Below are positions 48,828-57,218 of a stretch of 58,316 bases of DNA, one piece after another. Positions within the stretch are counted from its first letter, which is position 1, and each line of letters begins with the position of its first letter. The notes under the pieces are model-generated. The model searched no databases, was not told the origin of the DNA, and was given only the letters and a program-made list of their open reading frames with translations. Position numbers and translations under genes: made by a program. Origin of the DNA: a virus; IMG/VR virus record IMGVR_UViG_3300043449_000381, positions 1-58,316 of that record; one strand, written 5' to 3'.

Positions 48828-49670
48828 TTATTTTTTCTTGGACCACTTCTTAACGATGTCCGAAACGTCTGCCGCACCATCCGCTGGCGCAGCGTTAGTC
48901 TCGCGCAGAACCGGCTCTTCGACTTCTTGCGGTGCAGCAACTTCTGCCACGCTGTCAGTCTGATACACGGTCATCTTCACGGCGCTCTCAGCTGCGGCTG
49001 ATTTGGCCTGTGCCATAACCTTGGGAGTATCTTCAGCCGAGACTGCACCGACAGGCGAGAACATCACCTTGGGTGCGGTAGCCTTGGTGTCGAACTGCAT
49101 CTTGGTGACGACACGCCCTGCGCTGATGTTGTTATTGGCAAGCATCTGAATATAGGGGCGGAACGGCCAGCGCCCATTGTCTTCATCGCCAAAACAAGAC
49201 GTAGCCGGAAGCACCAGCTGCATCACATCACCGCCCGGATCACCCGGCAGGACAACCGCCGTGCGCCACGACATACGGCAAGCCGCGCCGATACCACCCT
49301 GACCTGTGCCCTTGACGCTCTTGGGGCAGGTTGCGCAGGACGCGGCGACCGGGTTGTTGACATCCTCATCGGGAGTCTTGGAGTTGCTCGACCAGCAAGC
49401 CGGAGAAATCTTGGCTCCTTCTTGGTACGCGCCTTCGTAATAGGTGCGCGACGGGTCATGTGCCATCTTGACGAAAATGACGTTCATGTGCCGGTCTTCA
49501 ATCGAACCGACTTCCTTGCCGCCAACCATCTTGCGGAACACGCCGCCTTTGATGGAGATACGCTTGCTGCCACCACTGCGACCACCCGCTACTGCAAGGG
49601 TGTCTTCGTCCAGTCCAGTGCCGACGAGGGCGGGATTGTTTTGGATCAGTACTGCGAGTTCATTGCTCAT
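48828..49670 (-). CDS. Probable single-stranded DNA-binding protein (280 aa)
   Basis: MSNELAVLIQNNPALVGTGL; a Gly/Ser-rich N-terminus (GGRSGGSKRISIKGGVFRK), four to five Cys in the middle (CWSSNSK, SCATCP, CRMSW) that could bind zinc, and an acidic/Ala-rich linker before a short DIVKKWSKKK end. The layout and its place in the replication block fit phage SSB-like proteins. GAGG lies at the right distance from ATG 49670; a GTG four codons upstream is less likely. The function is inferred. Confidence 0.6.
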   Translation of the reverse strand: MSNELAVLIQNNPALVGTGLDEDTLAVAGGRSGGSKRISIKGGVFRKMVGGKEVGSIEDRHMNVIFVKMAHDPSRTYYEGAYQEGAKISPACWSSNSKTPDEDVNNPVAASCATCPKSVKGTGQGGIGAACRMSWRTAVVLPGDPGGDVMQLVLPATSCFGDEDNGRWPFRPYIQMLANNNISAGRVVTKMQFDTKATAPKVMFSPVGAVSAEDTPKVMAQAKSAAAESAVKMTVYQTDSVAEVAAPQEVEEPVLRETNAAPADGAADVSDIVKKWSKKK

Positions 49671-49690
49671 TATTTGCCTCACTAGGTTGA

Positions 49691-50089
49691 CTAACTATCA
49701 CTTGTTGGTTTACGAACTGTGATTGCAAACTCCCGCATCACATTCACTCCGGGCGGCAGTCCATCGTTCTGATGCTCTGCCATGTACTGCTTGAAGTTAC
49801 CTTGGTGGATACGACGCTCGCGGAAGTCATAGTCCTTGTTCTCATGCTCAAACTTGCGGAAGTTATCCCAGTCATTGCAGAAGAACCGTTCGTTCAACTT
49901 ACGGATCACTGTACCGTTCTTGGTATTGATACTGTTCGCGTTTACTTCGTTGCAGACTGTCAGAAGACTCATTTCCAACTGCGTCATCTGTGCCTTCAAC
50001 TCTGTATCTTCGGCTTCGTACTTGCGCTCAAGGTCTTCTCGCGCTTTCCGCAGACTCAGATACGCCGATACTATGTCCTCAACATTCAT
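49691..50089 (-). CDS. Coiled-coil replication-region protein (132 aa)
   Basis: MNVEDIVSAYLSLRKAREDL begins a coiled coil (to about 45), followed by NSINTKNGTVIRKLNERFFC, NDWDNFRKFEHENKDYDFRE and PPGVNVMREFAITVRKP. I know this pattern as a conserved phage protein without firm function; its SINTxxGT motif is reminiscent of Gam-like nuclease-inhibitor annotations. Overlaps the SNF2 stop by four bases, so the two are coupled. Confidence 0.65.
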   Translation of the reverse strand: MNVEDIVSAYLSLRKAREDLERKYEAEDTELKAQMTQLEMSLLTVCNEVNANSINTKNGTVIRKLNERFFCNDWDNFRKFEHENKDYDFRERRIHQGNFKQYMAEHQNDGLPPGVNVMREFAITVRKPTSDS

Positions 50090-51660
50090 TTACCCCCCAG
50101 TCCTATTTCCTGTTTATATAGATCAACCAGCTTCTGATGCTGATCAACCTTCCCTTGCAGCATGGCGTACATCTTGTGCTCAACTTCTGAACCTTCAAGA
50201 TGCACGACAGTCATGCTGTTCTTCTGCCCTATCCTGTCAATGCGTGCTATGCACTGAAGGTAGGTTTCTACACTCATCACTGGGGACCAAAACACAATGG
50301 TATCCGCAGCGGTGAACGTAATTCCGTGTGATGCAGATTGCGGTTGTACTACTAGAATTTTTGGGTCGGTGTTGCTTTGAAAACGCTGGATGATGTCGGT
50401 GCGTTGCTTGGCGCTAACGTCACCTTTGATCACCTCACACGTGTATCCCTCTTTCGCTACGTACTTGGCCACAACCTCAATGGTGTGGATGTAGGGGACG
50501 AATACTACAACTTTGTTCGACGTCTCATCAAGCGTTTCTTTCAATGCTTGCAAGCGCGGCGATACATCGAACTCAACAATGTTTCGCTCATCGGTGTAGA
50601 CCGCACCGCCCGATATCTGTAGTAACTTACTCAAGTTTGACGCTGCGTTGACTGCACTGATCTGCTGGCCAGCTGCTTCAATCAACATCTGATTTTTTAA
50701 CTTGCGATAGTACATACCCACTTGTGGTGTCAACGGCACATCTCTTGTTTGATACATGACCTCGGGCAGGTCGAGACACTCTTTCTTTGTGTAGCGGATC
50801 GCAGGTTGCAGTGCGTAGTGAACGTCCTGCTTGGAGTTTGGTTTGGGTAACCACCGGAATTTGCTTACCTGAGCCATGACCTTGTCGCGCCACGCAGTCA
50901 TCGTCTTCGTTGTGCGGTGCGGCGAAACAAGTCTGGCTAACCCGTAGGCATCCATCGGTGACTGCGATGCAGGTGTACCGGTCAGCATCCATAAGCGCGT
51001 CGAGGGTTGCAGTATCCGCGCAAGAACACGCCAACGCTTTGTGCTCACAGTCTTGTAAGCGTTAGCCTCATCGACCACGATCAGGTCAAAGTTTGCCTTC
51101 TCTATCTCTTCACGGACAACGCCCACGCCATCAAAGTTGATGATCACAAACTCGTATGCGCCCTCTATGACCTTGGCACGTTTTGACCGTGAGCCGTAGG
51201 CGACCCCTGCCGTGCGGTGCATCGCGGTCTTGAAGATGTCGGCTTGCCATGCCGAGTACATGATTGACAGCGGACAGATGACCAGCACACGCTTGACCAA
51301 CCCTAGCTTCATCAGGTAGTCAGCTGCCCATATCACAGATGATGTCTTGCCTGTACCCGCCTCGTTGAAACAGAAAGCGCGGCGACGCAGACTCAAGAAT
51401 GACGCAGTGGTCTTTTGATGTTCAAACGGTGTGTAGATACCTGACCAAGAATAATCACGCAGCATCGGTGATGGTAGCGTGGTGTCGGTGTCTAGAACTT
51501 TTGCGAGGAACGCTGCCTCGTCGTAACCCCAATAGACAACTAACTCTTTATTGTCGTTTGATTGGTTGATGACTTCGGATTTTGCAACGCCCAACAAAAC
51601 TCTGTCAGCATCATCGGCTGGCATCGTGACTCGTAGCGCAGTGTTTTCAATTATTTGCAT
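50086..51660 (-). CDS. SNF2-family DNA helicase/translocase (524 aa)
   Basis: Motif I NEAGTGKT (99-106), motif II VVDEAN (194-199; DEAN instead of the usual DEAH/DEGH), motif III LTGTPASQSP, and motifs V-VI GITFTAADTIVFWSP and QCIARIDRIGQ near the C-terminus. Both RecA-like lobes are complete. Length fits the compact phage SNF2 type that lacks accessory domains. Probably remodels DNA or protein during replication or recombination. Gap of 186 bases upstream. Confidence 0.88.
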   Translation of the reverse strand: MQIIENTALRVTMPADDADRVLLGVAKSEVINQSNDNKELVVYWGYDEAAFLAKVLDTDTTLPSPMLRDYSWSGIYTPFEHQKTTASFLSLRRRAFCFNEAGTGKTSSVIWAADYLMKLGLVKRVLVICPLSIMYSAWQADIFKTAMHRTAGVAYGSRSKRAKVIEGAYEFVIINFDGVGVVREEIEKANFDLIVVDEANAYKTVSTKRWRVLARILQPSTRLWMLTGTPASQSPMDAYGLARLVSPHRTTKTMTAWRDKVMAQVSKFRWLPKPNSKQDVHYALQPAIRYTKKECLDLPEVMYQTRDVPLTPQVGMYYRKLKNQMLIEAAGQQISAVNAASNLSKLLQISGGAVYTDERNIVEFDVSPRLQALKETLDETSNKVVVFVPYIHTIEVVAKYVAKEGYTCEVIKGDVSAKQRTDIIQRFQSNTDPKILVVQPQSASHGITFTAADTIVFWSPVMSVETYLQCIARIDRIGQKNSMTVVHLEGSEVEHKMYAMLQGKVDQHQKLVDLYKQEIGLGGK

Positions 51661-51846
51661 ACTCTATCTGACTGGTTAGTTGACTGAAATGCCCCTTACG
51701 GGGGCAAGTCGTCTATGGCCTACGTTAAAGAAGGAGGGAAAACGCATCCATAGATGACACGGTTTGGCGCTAAAAACGCAACGAAAAACGCCGGGAGATT
51801 GAGGAGGTGATCTCCTTGCCTACCCACTCATGCCTGACGGTGGCTC
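51661..51846. other. 186-base gap with hairpins and an SD/anti-SD-like motif
   Basis: The only long gap in the replication block. It contains a hairpin GCCCC-TTAC-GGGGGC (51691-51705) and AGGAGGTGATC (51802-51812). On the minus strand this reads GATCACCTCCT, identical to the 3' end of 16S rRNA. On the plus strand it is a perfect Shine-Dalgarno motif. I found no promoter that I would trust. Confidence 0.55.
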
Positions 51847-52101
51847 TCACTTCATCGCTCCACTCGACTTGCGAGGGAAGGAACGATTCTTGTGTGGCGA
51901 CTCCAGCCGAACACCGTCCGAGTTGGAACCCCCCTTGGACAGCGCCTTGACATGGGCAACATCCTTACCCTTGCGGCTCACACCTTTGGCGTCTAGCTTG
52001 CGTCGGGCACGTTGGCGCTCCATGCGGTCTGACAGTTCACCGCGCTCTTTCTGCTGTTGATACTCTTTTTTATACGGCCGTGGTTTGTTGACGTATGGCA
52101 T
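51847..52101 (-). CDS. Small HNH-like protein (84 aa)
   Basis: MPYVNKPRPYKKEYQQQKER, then RMERQRARRKLDAKGVSRKG and KDVAHVKALSKGGSNSDGVR, LESPHKNRSF. The order D-x-x-H, GGS, N..R is that of a minimal HNH/treble-clef nuclease without Cys pairs; the first His of DH is preceded by Ala (VAH instead of VDH), so activity is doubtful. Strongly basic N-terminus. It starts one base from the end of the nuclease gene. Confidence 0.7.
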   Translation of the reverse strand: MPYVNKPRPYKKEYQQQKERGELSDRMERQRARRKLDAKGVSRKGKDVAHVKALSKGGSNSDGVRLESPHKNRSFPRKSSGAMK

Positions 52102-52102
52102 A

Positions 52103-52813
52103 TCATTTTCCTCTGTGAAATTCGCAGCTGTCTACGGGACACCACCCACACAACGGCGTAGGGTTTGCTTGCCAAGTGCCCGACTCAAACGAATTCTGTA
52201 AACGCATCAGGTGTTCTTTGAAACTGTCCCACAGCTTGGCCTCATCTTCGCGTTTGAACTCGTCATTGATGAAGCTGTTGTGCATGACAAATAACAGGCC
52301 AGCTTTTACTTTGACCAGCTCGGGGAAGTGTGCAAACGCCATGAGCGCCATCAACTTCAACTGATTCATGTCCGGGTAGCGGTTGCTGCCCGTCTTGTAA
52401 TCTACGATGTATCCATGATCCTGATCGATCACCATCAAGTCTGCGATCCCTCGCACCCAGTACTCCTGCGCTCCGAACGAACAGGGTTTCAGGTCGTTAG
52501 TCAGCGCCATGCGGTGCTCAGGGTAACGCTCACCCTCAATCTGTAGCAACGCGTCAAGCAGCGGCTTGAACTGCTCGTAATTTTTCTTGAGCGGTGTGCC
52601 GTCCCGCACATAGTCCTCTAGCGCGGCGTGTACTTCTGTGCCGTAACGCATCTGCTTGGTTACGCTCTTGGTGTAACGCTTGAGGACTTTGACCTCGTGA
52701 TACTGCTTTGGACAATTGATATAGTCCTTGAGGCTGGAGTAAGACCACTTGGTAGATAGACTGGGATTCACTGGGTATCCTTTTTGGTCAGCATTCACCA
52801 TAAGAATACGCAT
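52103..52813 (-). CDS. Cas4/RecB-like PD-(D/E)XK nuclease (236 aa)
   Basis: WSYSSLKDYINCPKQYHEVK (23-42) with Cys34, then GIADLMVIDQDHGYIVDYKT (122-141) with Asp125, Asp138, Lys140 as catalytic residues, and a C-terminal cluster CGWCPVDSC. A Cys near the N-terminus plus three at the C-terminus is the layout of iron-sulphur Cas4/AddB-type nucleases. I took ATG 52813 because GAGG stands six bases before; ATG 52801 is the alternative. It overlaps the polymerase end by 26 bases. Confidence 0.85.
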   Translation of the reverse strand: MRILMVNADQKGYPVNPSLSTKWSYSSLKDYINCPKQYHEVKVLKRYTKSVTKQMRYGTEVHAALEDYVRDGTPLKKNYEQFKPLLDALLQIEGERYPEHRMALTNDLKPCSFGAQEYWVRGIADLMVIDQDHGYIVDYKTGSNRYPDMNQLKLMALMAFAHFPELVKVKAGLLFVMHNSFINDEFKREDEAKLWDSFKEHLMRLQNSFESGTWQANPTPLCGWCPVDSCEFHRGK

Positions 52814-54647
52814 ATTTAGCCTCGCAAGCAACCGGCAAACCGACCGCCCAGTCCGGTGGTACAGACATTACTTCAGTCACAAAACTGACCGCTTCCTCTA
52901 CCTCATCGTCCGGCACAACGAGCACCGCTGCGTCATGCACTGTCAACACAGGTCTATACTTCGCCCGTAATTTCAACATCTGTTCGCCAACGATAATTCT
53001 AGCTAGGGCTTGCACTACGTTCTCCACAATCGTGCCGCCCCATATCGACACAGGACCCTTGCGGGAAGTGTACGACCACTTGTAATTATCTAATGTCAGA
53101 CCGGAATACCGGATATGCAAACCATTTGGCAAGCGAACCCCTTCCGGGTAGACCGACAGCACTTTGTGCTTATCAATATAGAACGCACGTTTCTCTACCG
53201 GCCACGCGGAGAGCGGCGTCAGTATTTTCTCGCACTCGCTCCACAACTCCACGATCTTGTCGTTCGTCGCACGGTACAGATCAACAATCTCTTTGCATCG
53301 CTCCTCGGTCAGGTCAGCGCCGGGTGGTTGCGTCTTCAGCGTATGCCGTAGCTTCGGCGCCCCAGTGCCGTAGCCAAGACCAAGGATGCAGGTCTTGCCC
53401 ACGAATCGTTCCACGGGGTTTGCCTTGCTGATGGGCTGCTCGTATATCTTCGATGCGAACGTCGAGTAAACATCTTCACCATCAGCAAACTGCTTGACCA
53501 AATCATCCTGCCCAGCAAGCCATGCGAGCACCCGCGCTTCAATCTGCGAAGAGTCACAGTTGATGACTGTGTACCCGTCAGGTGCAGTGACCGCGTTCTT
53601 GAGTGTCTTCTTTTTCTTGTCTCGGCTTGGCAGGTTTTGAAAATTCACCTTGTCAGAGCCAGCCCATCGTCCTGTGTGTGCGCCGTAATACTTCAGCGGG
53701 ATAGGCAAATTACCCCGGTTACGTTTGCCCACATCAATGAACCGCTCGATGCGTGACTCCTCAATCGTGGACTTAGTGCCAAGCCTGACCGCGCACAGAT
53801 GCTGGATGAATGTGTCCTCGTGCTCTGTCAGCGCAATGAAACCCTCGTCGTTCTTGGCAAGCGCGTAGGTCGGCTTGCCCGTGGTGACGCTATCTTTCAT
53901 CGGCACTTCGATGCCGAATGACTCTAGAAGCTGCGCGAATTGTGGATTGCTGGCTAGTTTTTTCCTTACCTCTTCCTCGGTCGCGCACTTCAGCTTGTCT
54001 TTCAAGCTGCCCAGCAGCTGTAGCTTCTCTGCTCGAATCTCCTCCAACCGCTCCACCAACAGCGCGTCGTCCACCTTGAGCACCGGGTGCGTGAACATGC
54101 GCAGTGTCAAGTCGATCAACTCCAACTCCGACTCGGGAAAATCCTTGGTCAGTATGTTGAACAGATCATAGGTCAGCGCCACGTCGTTCTTGCAGTACTC
54201 GCCATACCGTGCAAGTTCTTCAGGCGTGAAGTCTTCCCGCTTCTTGTTGACCGCAGCAACAACTTCTTCGCCCTTCAGACCAATCTCGTAACGCTTGGCA
54301 AGCGATGCCAGTGACCCCCCTGCCTCCACGCCATGCACAGCGCGAGCCATGCACAGCGTGTCAAGGTACATCGCTGGAGATATGTTGAAGAACCACTTGA
54401 GGATCGCCCCGTCAAACATCGTGTTGTGACACAGCAGCGCGGAGTCGCGCCACTCGTATGTCAGCAGATGTTTGTGCAGTTCTTCCTTCGGACCGGAGAA
54501 CCATGAGACTTCACCGTCATCCACCTTGATGCCGACACCGATCACCTCAAAGCGCGGATCACGGATGTACTCCTCGGTGGTTTGGTTCTTGAACCCCAAA
54601 TCCTTGTCGGTGTAGTACGTCTCAAAGTCTAGCGTGATAAGGCTCAC
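52788..54647 (-). CDS. DNA polymerase, family A (619 aa)
   Basis: GTG start (the GTGA overlaps the upstream stop). The 3'-5' exonuclease domain begins MSLITLDFETYY (Asp6, Glu8) with HNTMFDG (about 75) and YCKNDVALTYDL later. Palm motif A is VINCDSSQIEARVLAWLAG (about 360), motif B VGKTCILGLGYGTG (about 413), and motif C TVHDAAVLVV (about 569), where the usual HDE reads HDA. Length is near T7 polymerase without extra domains. Replicates the phage genome together with the primase-helicase. Confidence 0.93.
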   Translation of the reverse strand: MSLITLDFETYYTDKDLGFKNQTTEEYIRDPRFEVIGVGIKVDDGEVSWFSGPKEELHKHLLTYEWRDSALLCHNTMFDGAILKWFFNISPAMYLDTLCMARAVHGVEAGGSLASLAKRYEIGLKGEEVVAAVNKKREDFTPEELARYGEYCKNDVALTYDLFNILTKDFPESELELIDLTLRMFTHPVLKVDDALLVERLEEIRAEKLQLLGSLKDKLKCATEEEVRKKLASNPQFAQLLESFGIEVPMKDSVTTGKPTYALAKNDEGFIALTEHEDTFIQHLCAVRLGTKSTIEESRIERFIDVGKRNRGNLPIPLKYYGAHTGRWAGSDKVNFQNLPSRDKKKKTLKNAVTAPDGYTVINCDSSQIEARVLAWLAGQDDLVKQFADGEDVYSTFASKIYEQPISKANPVERFVGKTCILGLGYGTGAPKLRHTLKTQPPGADLTEERCKEIVDLYRATNDKIVELWSECEKILTPLSAWPVEKRAFYIDKHKVLSVYPEGVRLPNGLHIRYSGLTLDNYKWSYTSRKGPVSIWGGTIVENVVQALARIIVGEQMLKLRAKYRPVLTVHDAAVLVVPDDEVEEAVSFVTEVMSVPPDWAVGLPVACEAKYAYSYGEC

Positions 54648-54820
54648 TGATCTAGTACCTTCTGTAGTTCGTGCATGCAGAATATGCGGATAGCGCGGGC
54701 GCATACGATGATCTCGTCAGCCTTGTCACAGGCAGTCTGCCAGTCATGCTTGAGCATTGCGTCATGCGCTTCGCGTTGCAGCTTTTGAATCTTAATGATG
54801 TTCTCGCCGTAGTCGATCAT
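54644..54820 (-). CDS. Small helical protein (58 aa)
   Basis: MIDYGENIIKIQKLQREAHD with AMLKHDWQTACDKADEIIVC and AIRIFCMHELQKVLDQ. The chosen ATG overlaps the upstream stop (ATGA) and has GGAACGGAAAAG before it; longer in-frame starts read inside the upstream gene. Its stop overlaps the polymerase GTG. The helix with HDWxxACDKAdeI is a common small phage pattern. Confidence 0.65.
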   Translation of the reverse strand: MIDYGENIIKIQKLQREAHDAMLKHDWQTACDKADEIIVCARAIRIFCMHELQKVLDQ

Positions 54821-55101
54821 TTGCTTTTCCGTTCCCATTTTTTGTGCCATTGCGTAAGAATATAAAACAACAAATCGTGCAGTATGTCCCAGTACCACCG
54901 CCGCATTTGCGCCCAAAAATACCGGACGTTGCGCTGGGTCAGGTTTGTTTTGAGATTGCTGTGCAAGATAGCAATGTCGTATGCAGCAGGTGCTGCGCCG
55001 GAATGGATCGTGCCGTCATCAGCCACAAACCACCAGTCGTTATATTTCCATATAACGCCAACACATTTTCTCCCGGTGTGGTCCATAACAAACGGCTTCA
55101 T
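54817..55101 (-). CDS. Unknown protein (94 aa)
   Basis: MKPFVMDHTGRKCVGVIWKY then NDWWFVADDGTIHSGAAPAA, a short beta-rich start, and a Trp/Tyr-rich helical C-terminus (RYFWAQMRRWYWDILHDLLF). ATGA overlap with the upstream 52-aa gene. Could be peripheral to the membrane. No family. Confidence 0.6.
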   Translation of the reverse strand: MKPFVMDHTGRKCVGVIWKYNDWWFVADDGTIHSGAAPAAYDIAILHSNLKTNLTQRNVRYFWAQMRRWYWDILHDLLFYILTQWHKKWERKSK

Positions 55102-55256
55102 GTGAGTACCAATTTAATTATGTTGAAGATCATGAACAGGGCGATGCACATGAACACGCCTAGCGCAATCCCCATGCTCATGCCACGCCTGTACGCCTTC
55201 TCAGTGTAGCGCAACCGTATTTCGTTCTTGCGGTGGAAGTCAGGAATCCACTGCAT
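55098..55256 (-). CDS. Small membrane protein (52 aa)
   Basis: MQWIPDFHRKNEIRLRYTEK (cytoplasmic, basic), then one span (MGIALGVFMCIALFMIFNII). Start overlaps the upstream stop (TGATG), end overlaps the next start (ATGA), and GGAGAGGAAG stands upstream. Below usual gene-finder length. The first five residues match those of the gene at 57624-57887 (MQWIP). Confidence 0.7.
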   Translation of the reverse strand: MQWIPDFHRKNEIRLRYTEKAYRRGMSMGIALGVFMCIALFMIFNIIKLVLT

Positions 55257-55630
55257 CACGCTTCCTCTCCTTCAAGTTGATAACAAGACATCACTTCGGC
55301 CATAGTAACAAGACCGCGAATATATTGATCCCCGCCGGTGTAATAGAAACGCAGAGTGCCAAATTTTTCTTTCACTTGTTGAGCAACAACTTGCGGCACA
55401 AAGTCGGGGATTTGAACATTGTTCGGATTATTTTTTAGCAATAGTTCCCGCTGCTCATTTGTCGTATCAATATGATGTTGGATGCACTTGCATAGATTGT
55501 TGACGATATCGTACCAACCATCGCCGTGTGCAAAACCCCAACACATTGCTGTAGTTTGCGCACTAGCATTTCGATTGACGAAAATTTTAGGGTACGCTTC
55601 ACACAGTTTTTTATCTAGCATCTCGTTCAT
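55256..55630 (-). CDS. Conserved phage protein of unknown function (124 aa)
   Basis: MNEMLDKKLCEAYPKIFVNR, AMCWGFAHGDGWYDIVNNLC and VKEKFGTLRFYYTGGDQYIR with GLVTMAEVMS. This is a recurrent phage protein whose GDGWYDIV and KFGTLRFYY motifs I recognise; role unknown. Several Cys at the ends could bind metal. ATG overlaps the upstream stop. Confidence 0.75.
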   Translation of the reverse strand: MNEMLDKKLCEAYPKIFVNRNASAQTTAMCWGFAHGDGWYDIVNNLCKCIQHHIDTTNEQRELLLKNNPNNVQIPDFVPQVVAQQVKEKFGTLRFYYTGGDQYIRGLVTMAEVMSCYQLEGEEA

Positions 55631-55971
55631 TCTTTCCCCCTTGCTCGGATAGCGTTGGCGCATTTTTGCTGTATATCCCATTCCCCGCCAGTTTCTTCTT
55701 GCACTTCACACACCCTCGCACACGCCTCGCGCTCATCAAGCACGGCACTCTTCGGCACATAGCCTAGCTTCTCCAGCAGCGCGGGTTCGATCAGCATCTG
55801 ATTCTGCTGCAACTGTGGCGGCTCGGCGTACAGGGCAAAGGTTCGCGTGTCAGACTTCTTTCCCATCGTCACCGTTTCGTACACACCAAAGATGAAGCCT
55901 TGCAGTTCGTTCGGGTCGCAGTAGATCACCGGCAGCTTGGCTTCCTGCTGTGCTTTAAGTAGTGGGTCCAT
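55627..55971 (-). CDS. Unknown protein with DEREACARVCE motif (114 aa)
   Basis: MDPLLKAQQEAKLPVIYCDP, then VYETVTMGKKSDTRTFALYA, and the end DEREACARVCEVQEETGGEW ... CANAIRARG. The C-terminal ACARVCE...CAxAIRARG motif occurs at the end of many small phage proteins. Overlaps the upstream gene by 17 bases. Confidence 0.72.
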   Translation of the reverse strand: MDPLLKAQQEAKLPVIYCDPNELQGFIFGVYETVTMGKKSDTRTFALYAEPPQLQQNQMLIEPALLEKLGYVPKSAVLDEREACARVCEVQEETGGEWDIQQKCANAIRARGKE

Positions 55972-56374
55972 TACTTTTCTCCATTAGTTTGGCTTCTTTC
56001 TGCAACTGCTTTGCTAGATACTGCGCAAAATGCAAATCAATACGGTCATCGGGACCTACCAAACGCATAGTACGAGGATCGTAGTCAGTAAGTATGCTGC
56101 GAACCGACAACCCCCAACCAATAGAATGGTTGTAACAAAGACATGGTGACTCATCTTCCCGATGTTCGTACCCATAAATAATTGTTTTTACGCGATACTT
56201 TTCGTCGTTGTCCCCCTTGCCGCAAATCTCGCAGGTGCGGTTAGTTGATTTACGTATGTGTTGTTTGTATAGCGCATCAATTTCTTTCGCCAACTTCAAG
56301 ATTTTGGCTCGTACTTCTGCATGAGCATGGGGTCTTGATGTGTCGTGCATAAAGCTGAACGCGTCTTCAACCAT
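55955..56374 (-). CDS. Zinc-finger-like protein (139 aa)
   Basis: MVEDAFSFMHDTSRPHAHAE, CEICGKGDN (48-56) and CLCYNHSIGW later give a possible CxxC...CxC/H zinc site. The rest is helical and charged. Position within tightly overlapping small genes. Function unknown. Confidence 0.68.
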   Translation of the reverse strand: MVEDAFSFMHDTSRPHAHAEVRAKILKLAKEIDALYKQHIRKSTNRTCEICGKGDNDEKYRVKTIIYGYEHREDESPCLCYNHSIGWGLSVRSILTDYDPRTMRLVGPDDRIDLHFAQYLAKQLQKEAKLMEKSNGPTT

Positions 56375-56624
56375 GATGTATCGTTTCGCCTAACGGAATT
56401 CCTTTTGAAGTCAAAGCTAACGGTATAAATCGCAGCCCAGCTTTGTGGAATGCTGCTGCTTCTATCTCCAGCTTTTTGGTGTTGATGATCTGCACCGCAA
56501 GCTTTGCAACAGCTGACGCCCTATGCGGGTCGCTCAACCCGTTGCGTAGTAAATCAAACTCTTCAAACAAAGCTTCACAAAGTCCTGCGCTAGTTTTCTT
56601 GGTAACTTTAATTGCTGCTTTCAT
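56367..56624 (-). CDS. Small helical protein (85 aa)
   Basis: MKAAIKVTKKTSAGLCEALF, EEFDLLRNGLSDPHRASAVA and KLAVQIINTKKLEIEAAAFH. The order TSAGL..ALFxE.D.LRNG is one I recognise from phage and plasmid-type small proteins that accompany replication genes. Overlap with both neighbours. Confidence 0.7.
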   Translation of the reverse strand: MKAAIKVTKKTSAGLCEALFEEFDLLRNGLSDPHRASAVAKLAVQIINTKKLEIEAAAFHKAGLRFIPLALTSKGIPLGETIHHG

Positions 56625-56943
56625 TGTTCTTCCTCCATTCTTCCATGAGTGTTTCTACTTGGCTCTTGAGCAAATAATTCTCTTGGGTTAGTTGGTGATT
56701 CTTTGCGTACAAATTCGCCTCCTCTTTCTGCTTCTCCTTCAGGTCTTTAATTTCTTGGTTCATCTGAAAGTTCTCTGCGTACAACTTTGCAATCACTGCT
56801 CTGTTGTCCTTGTCCCGCTCTGCTACCACCTTTACGAATTGTGCAACTGCGTCAACTAAGCTATTGAGTTGGACACTAATAGTTTTGGCTTCATGCCAAA
56901 TGTAGTCTTCGGTGACGCCTTTATTGATAATCTCTTCGTTCAT
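56608..56943 (-). CDS. Coiled-coil protein (111 aa)
   Basis: Residues about 40-105 form one coiled coil (KLYAENFQMNQEIKDLKEKQ, ENYLLKSQVETLMEEWRKNN). No other feature. Overlaps its neighbours on both sides. Function unknown. Confidence 0.7.
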   Translation of the reverse strand: MNEEIINKGVTEDYIWHEAKTISVQLNSLVDAVAQFVKVVAERDKDNRAVIAKLYAENFQMNQEIKDLKEKQKEEANLYAKNHQLTQENYLLKSQVETLMEEWRKNNESSN

Positions 56944-57218
56944 TGTTTTGCTCCTTCAGTTTTTTCGATTGCATGACGTAGTTGTTCTCTTACCATCAGT
57001 GATGTGCAATCATCCCTAAACTGCTCCGGCAACTCACGCCAACACATTTCTGCATACGGCTTACCTTTTATGTGTGTGGTGTAGTAAAGAGATCGACAGT
57101 AACGCCAGAGATCACGCACATGGTTTAAATGGACATCAACATTGGCAGGGTATTGCTTTTGTCGCACCATCCATTTTTGCTGTTGCAGCTGTCCGCACGT
57201 CGGACATTCAGTATTCAT
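56940..57218 (-). CDS. Small protein with N-terminal Cys pair (92 aa)
   Basis: MNTECPTCGQLQQQKWMVRQ: a single CPTC knuckle, then a helical body (VHLNHVRDLWRYCRSLYYTT). A second pair is missing, so zinc would need partners. ATGA overlap with the next gene. Unknown. Confidence 0.68.
   Translation of the reverse strand: MNTECPTCGQLQQQKWMVRQKQYPANVDVHLNHVRDLWRYCRSLYYTTHIKGKPYAEMCWRELPEQFRDDCTSLMVREQLRHAIEKTEGAKQ

Noticed and set aside
51830-52060. Plus-strand frame opposite the small HNH gene
   Set aside because: Composition is Ser/Arg/Pro-rich, as expected from the complement of a Lys/Arg-rich gene; the Shine-Dalgarno-like motif is 18-22 bases from the ATG, too far.
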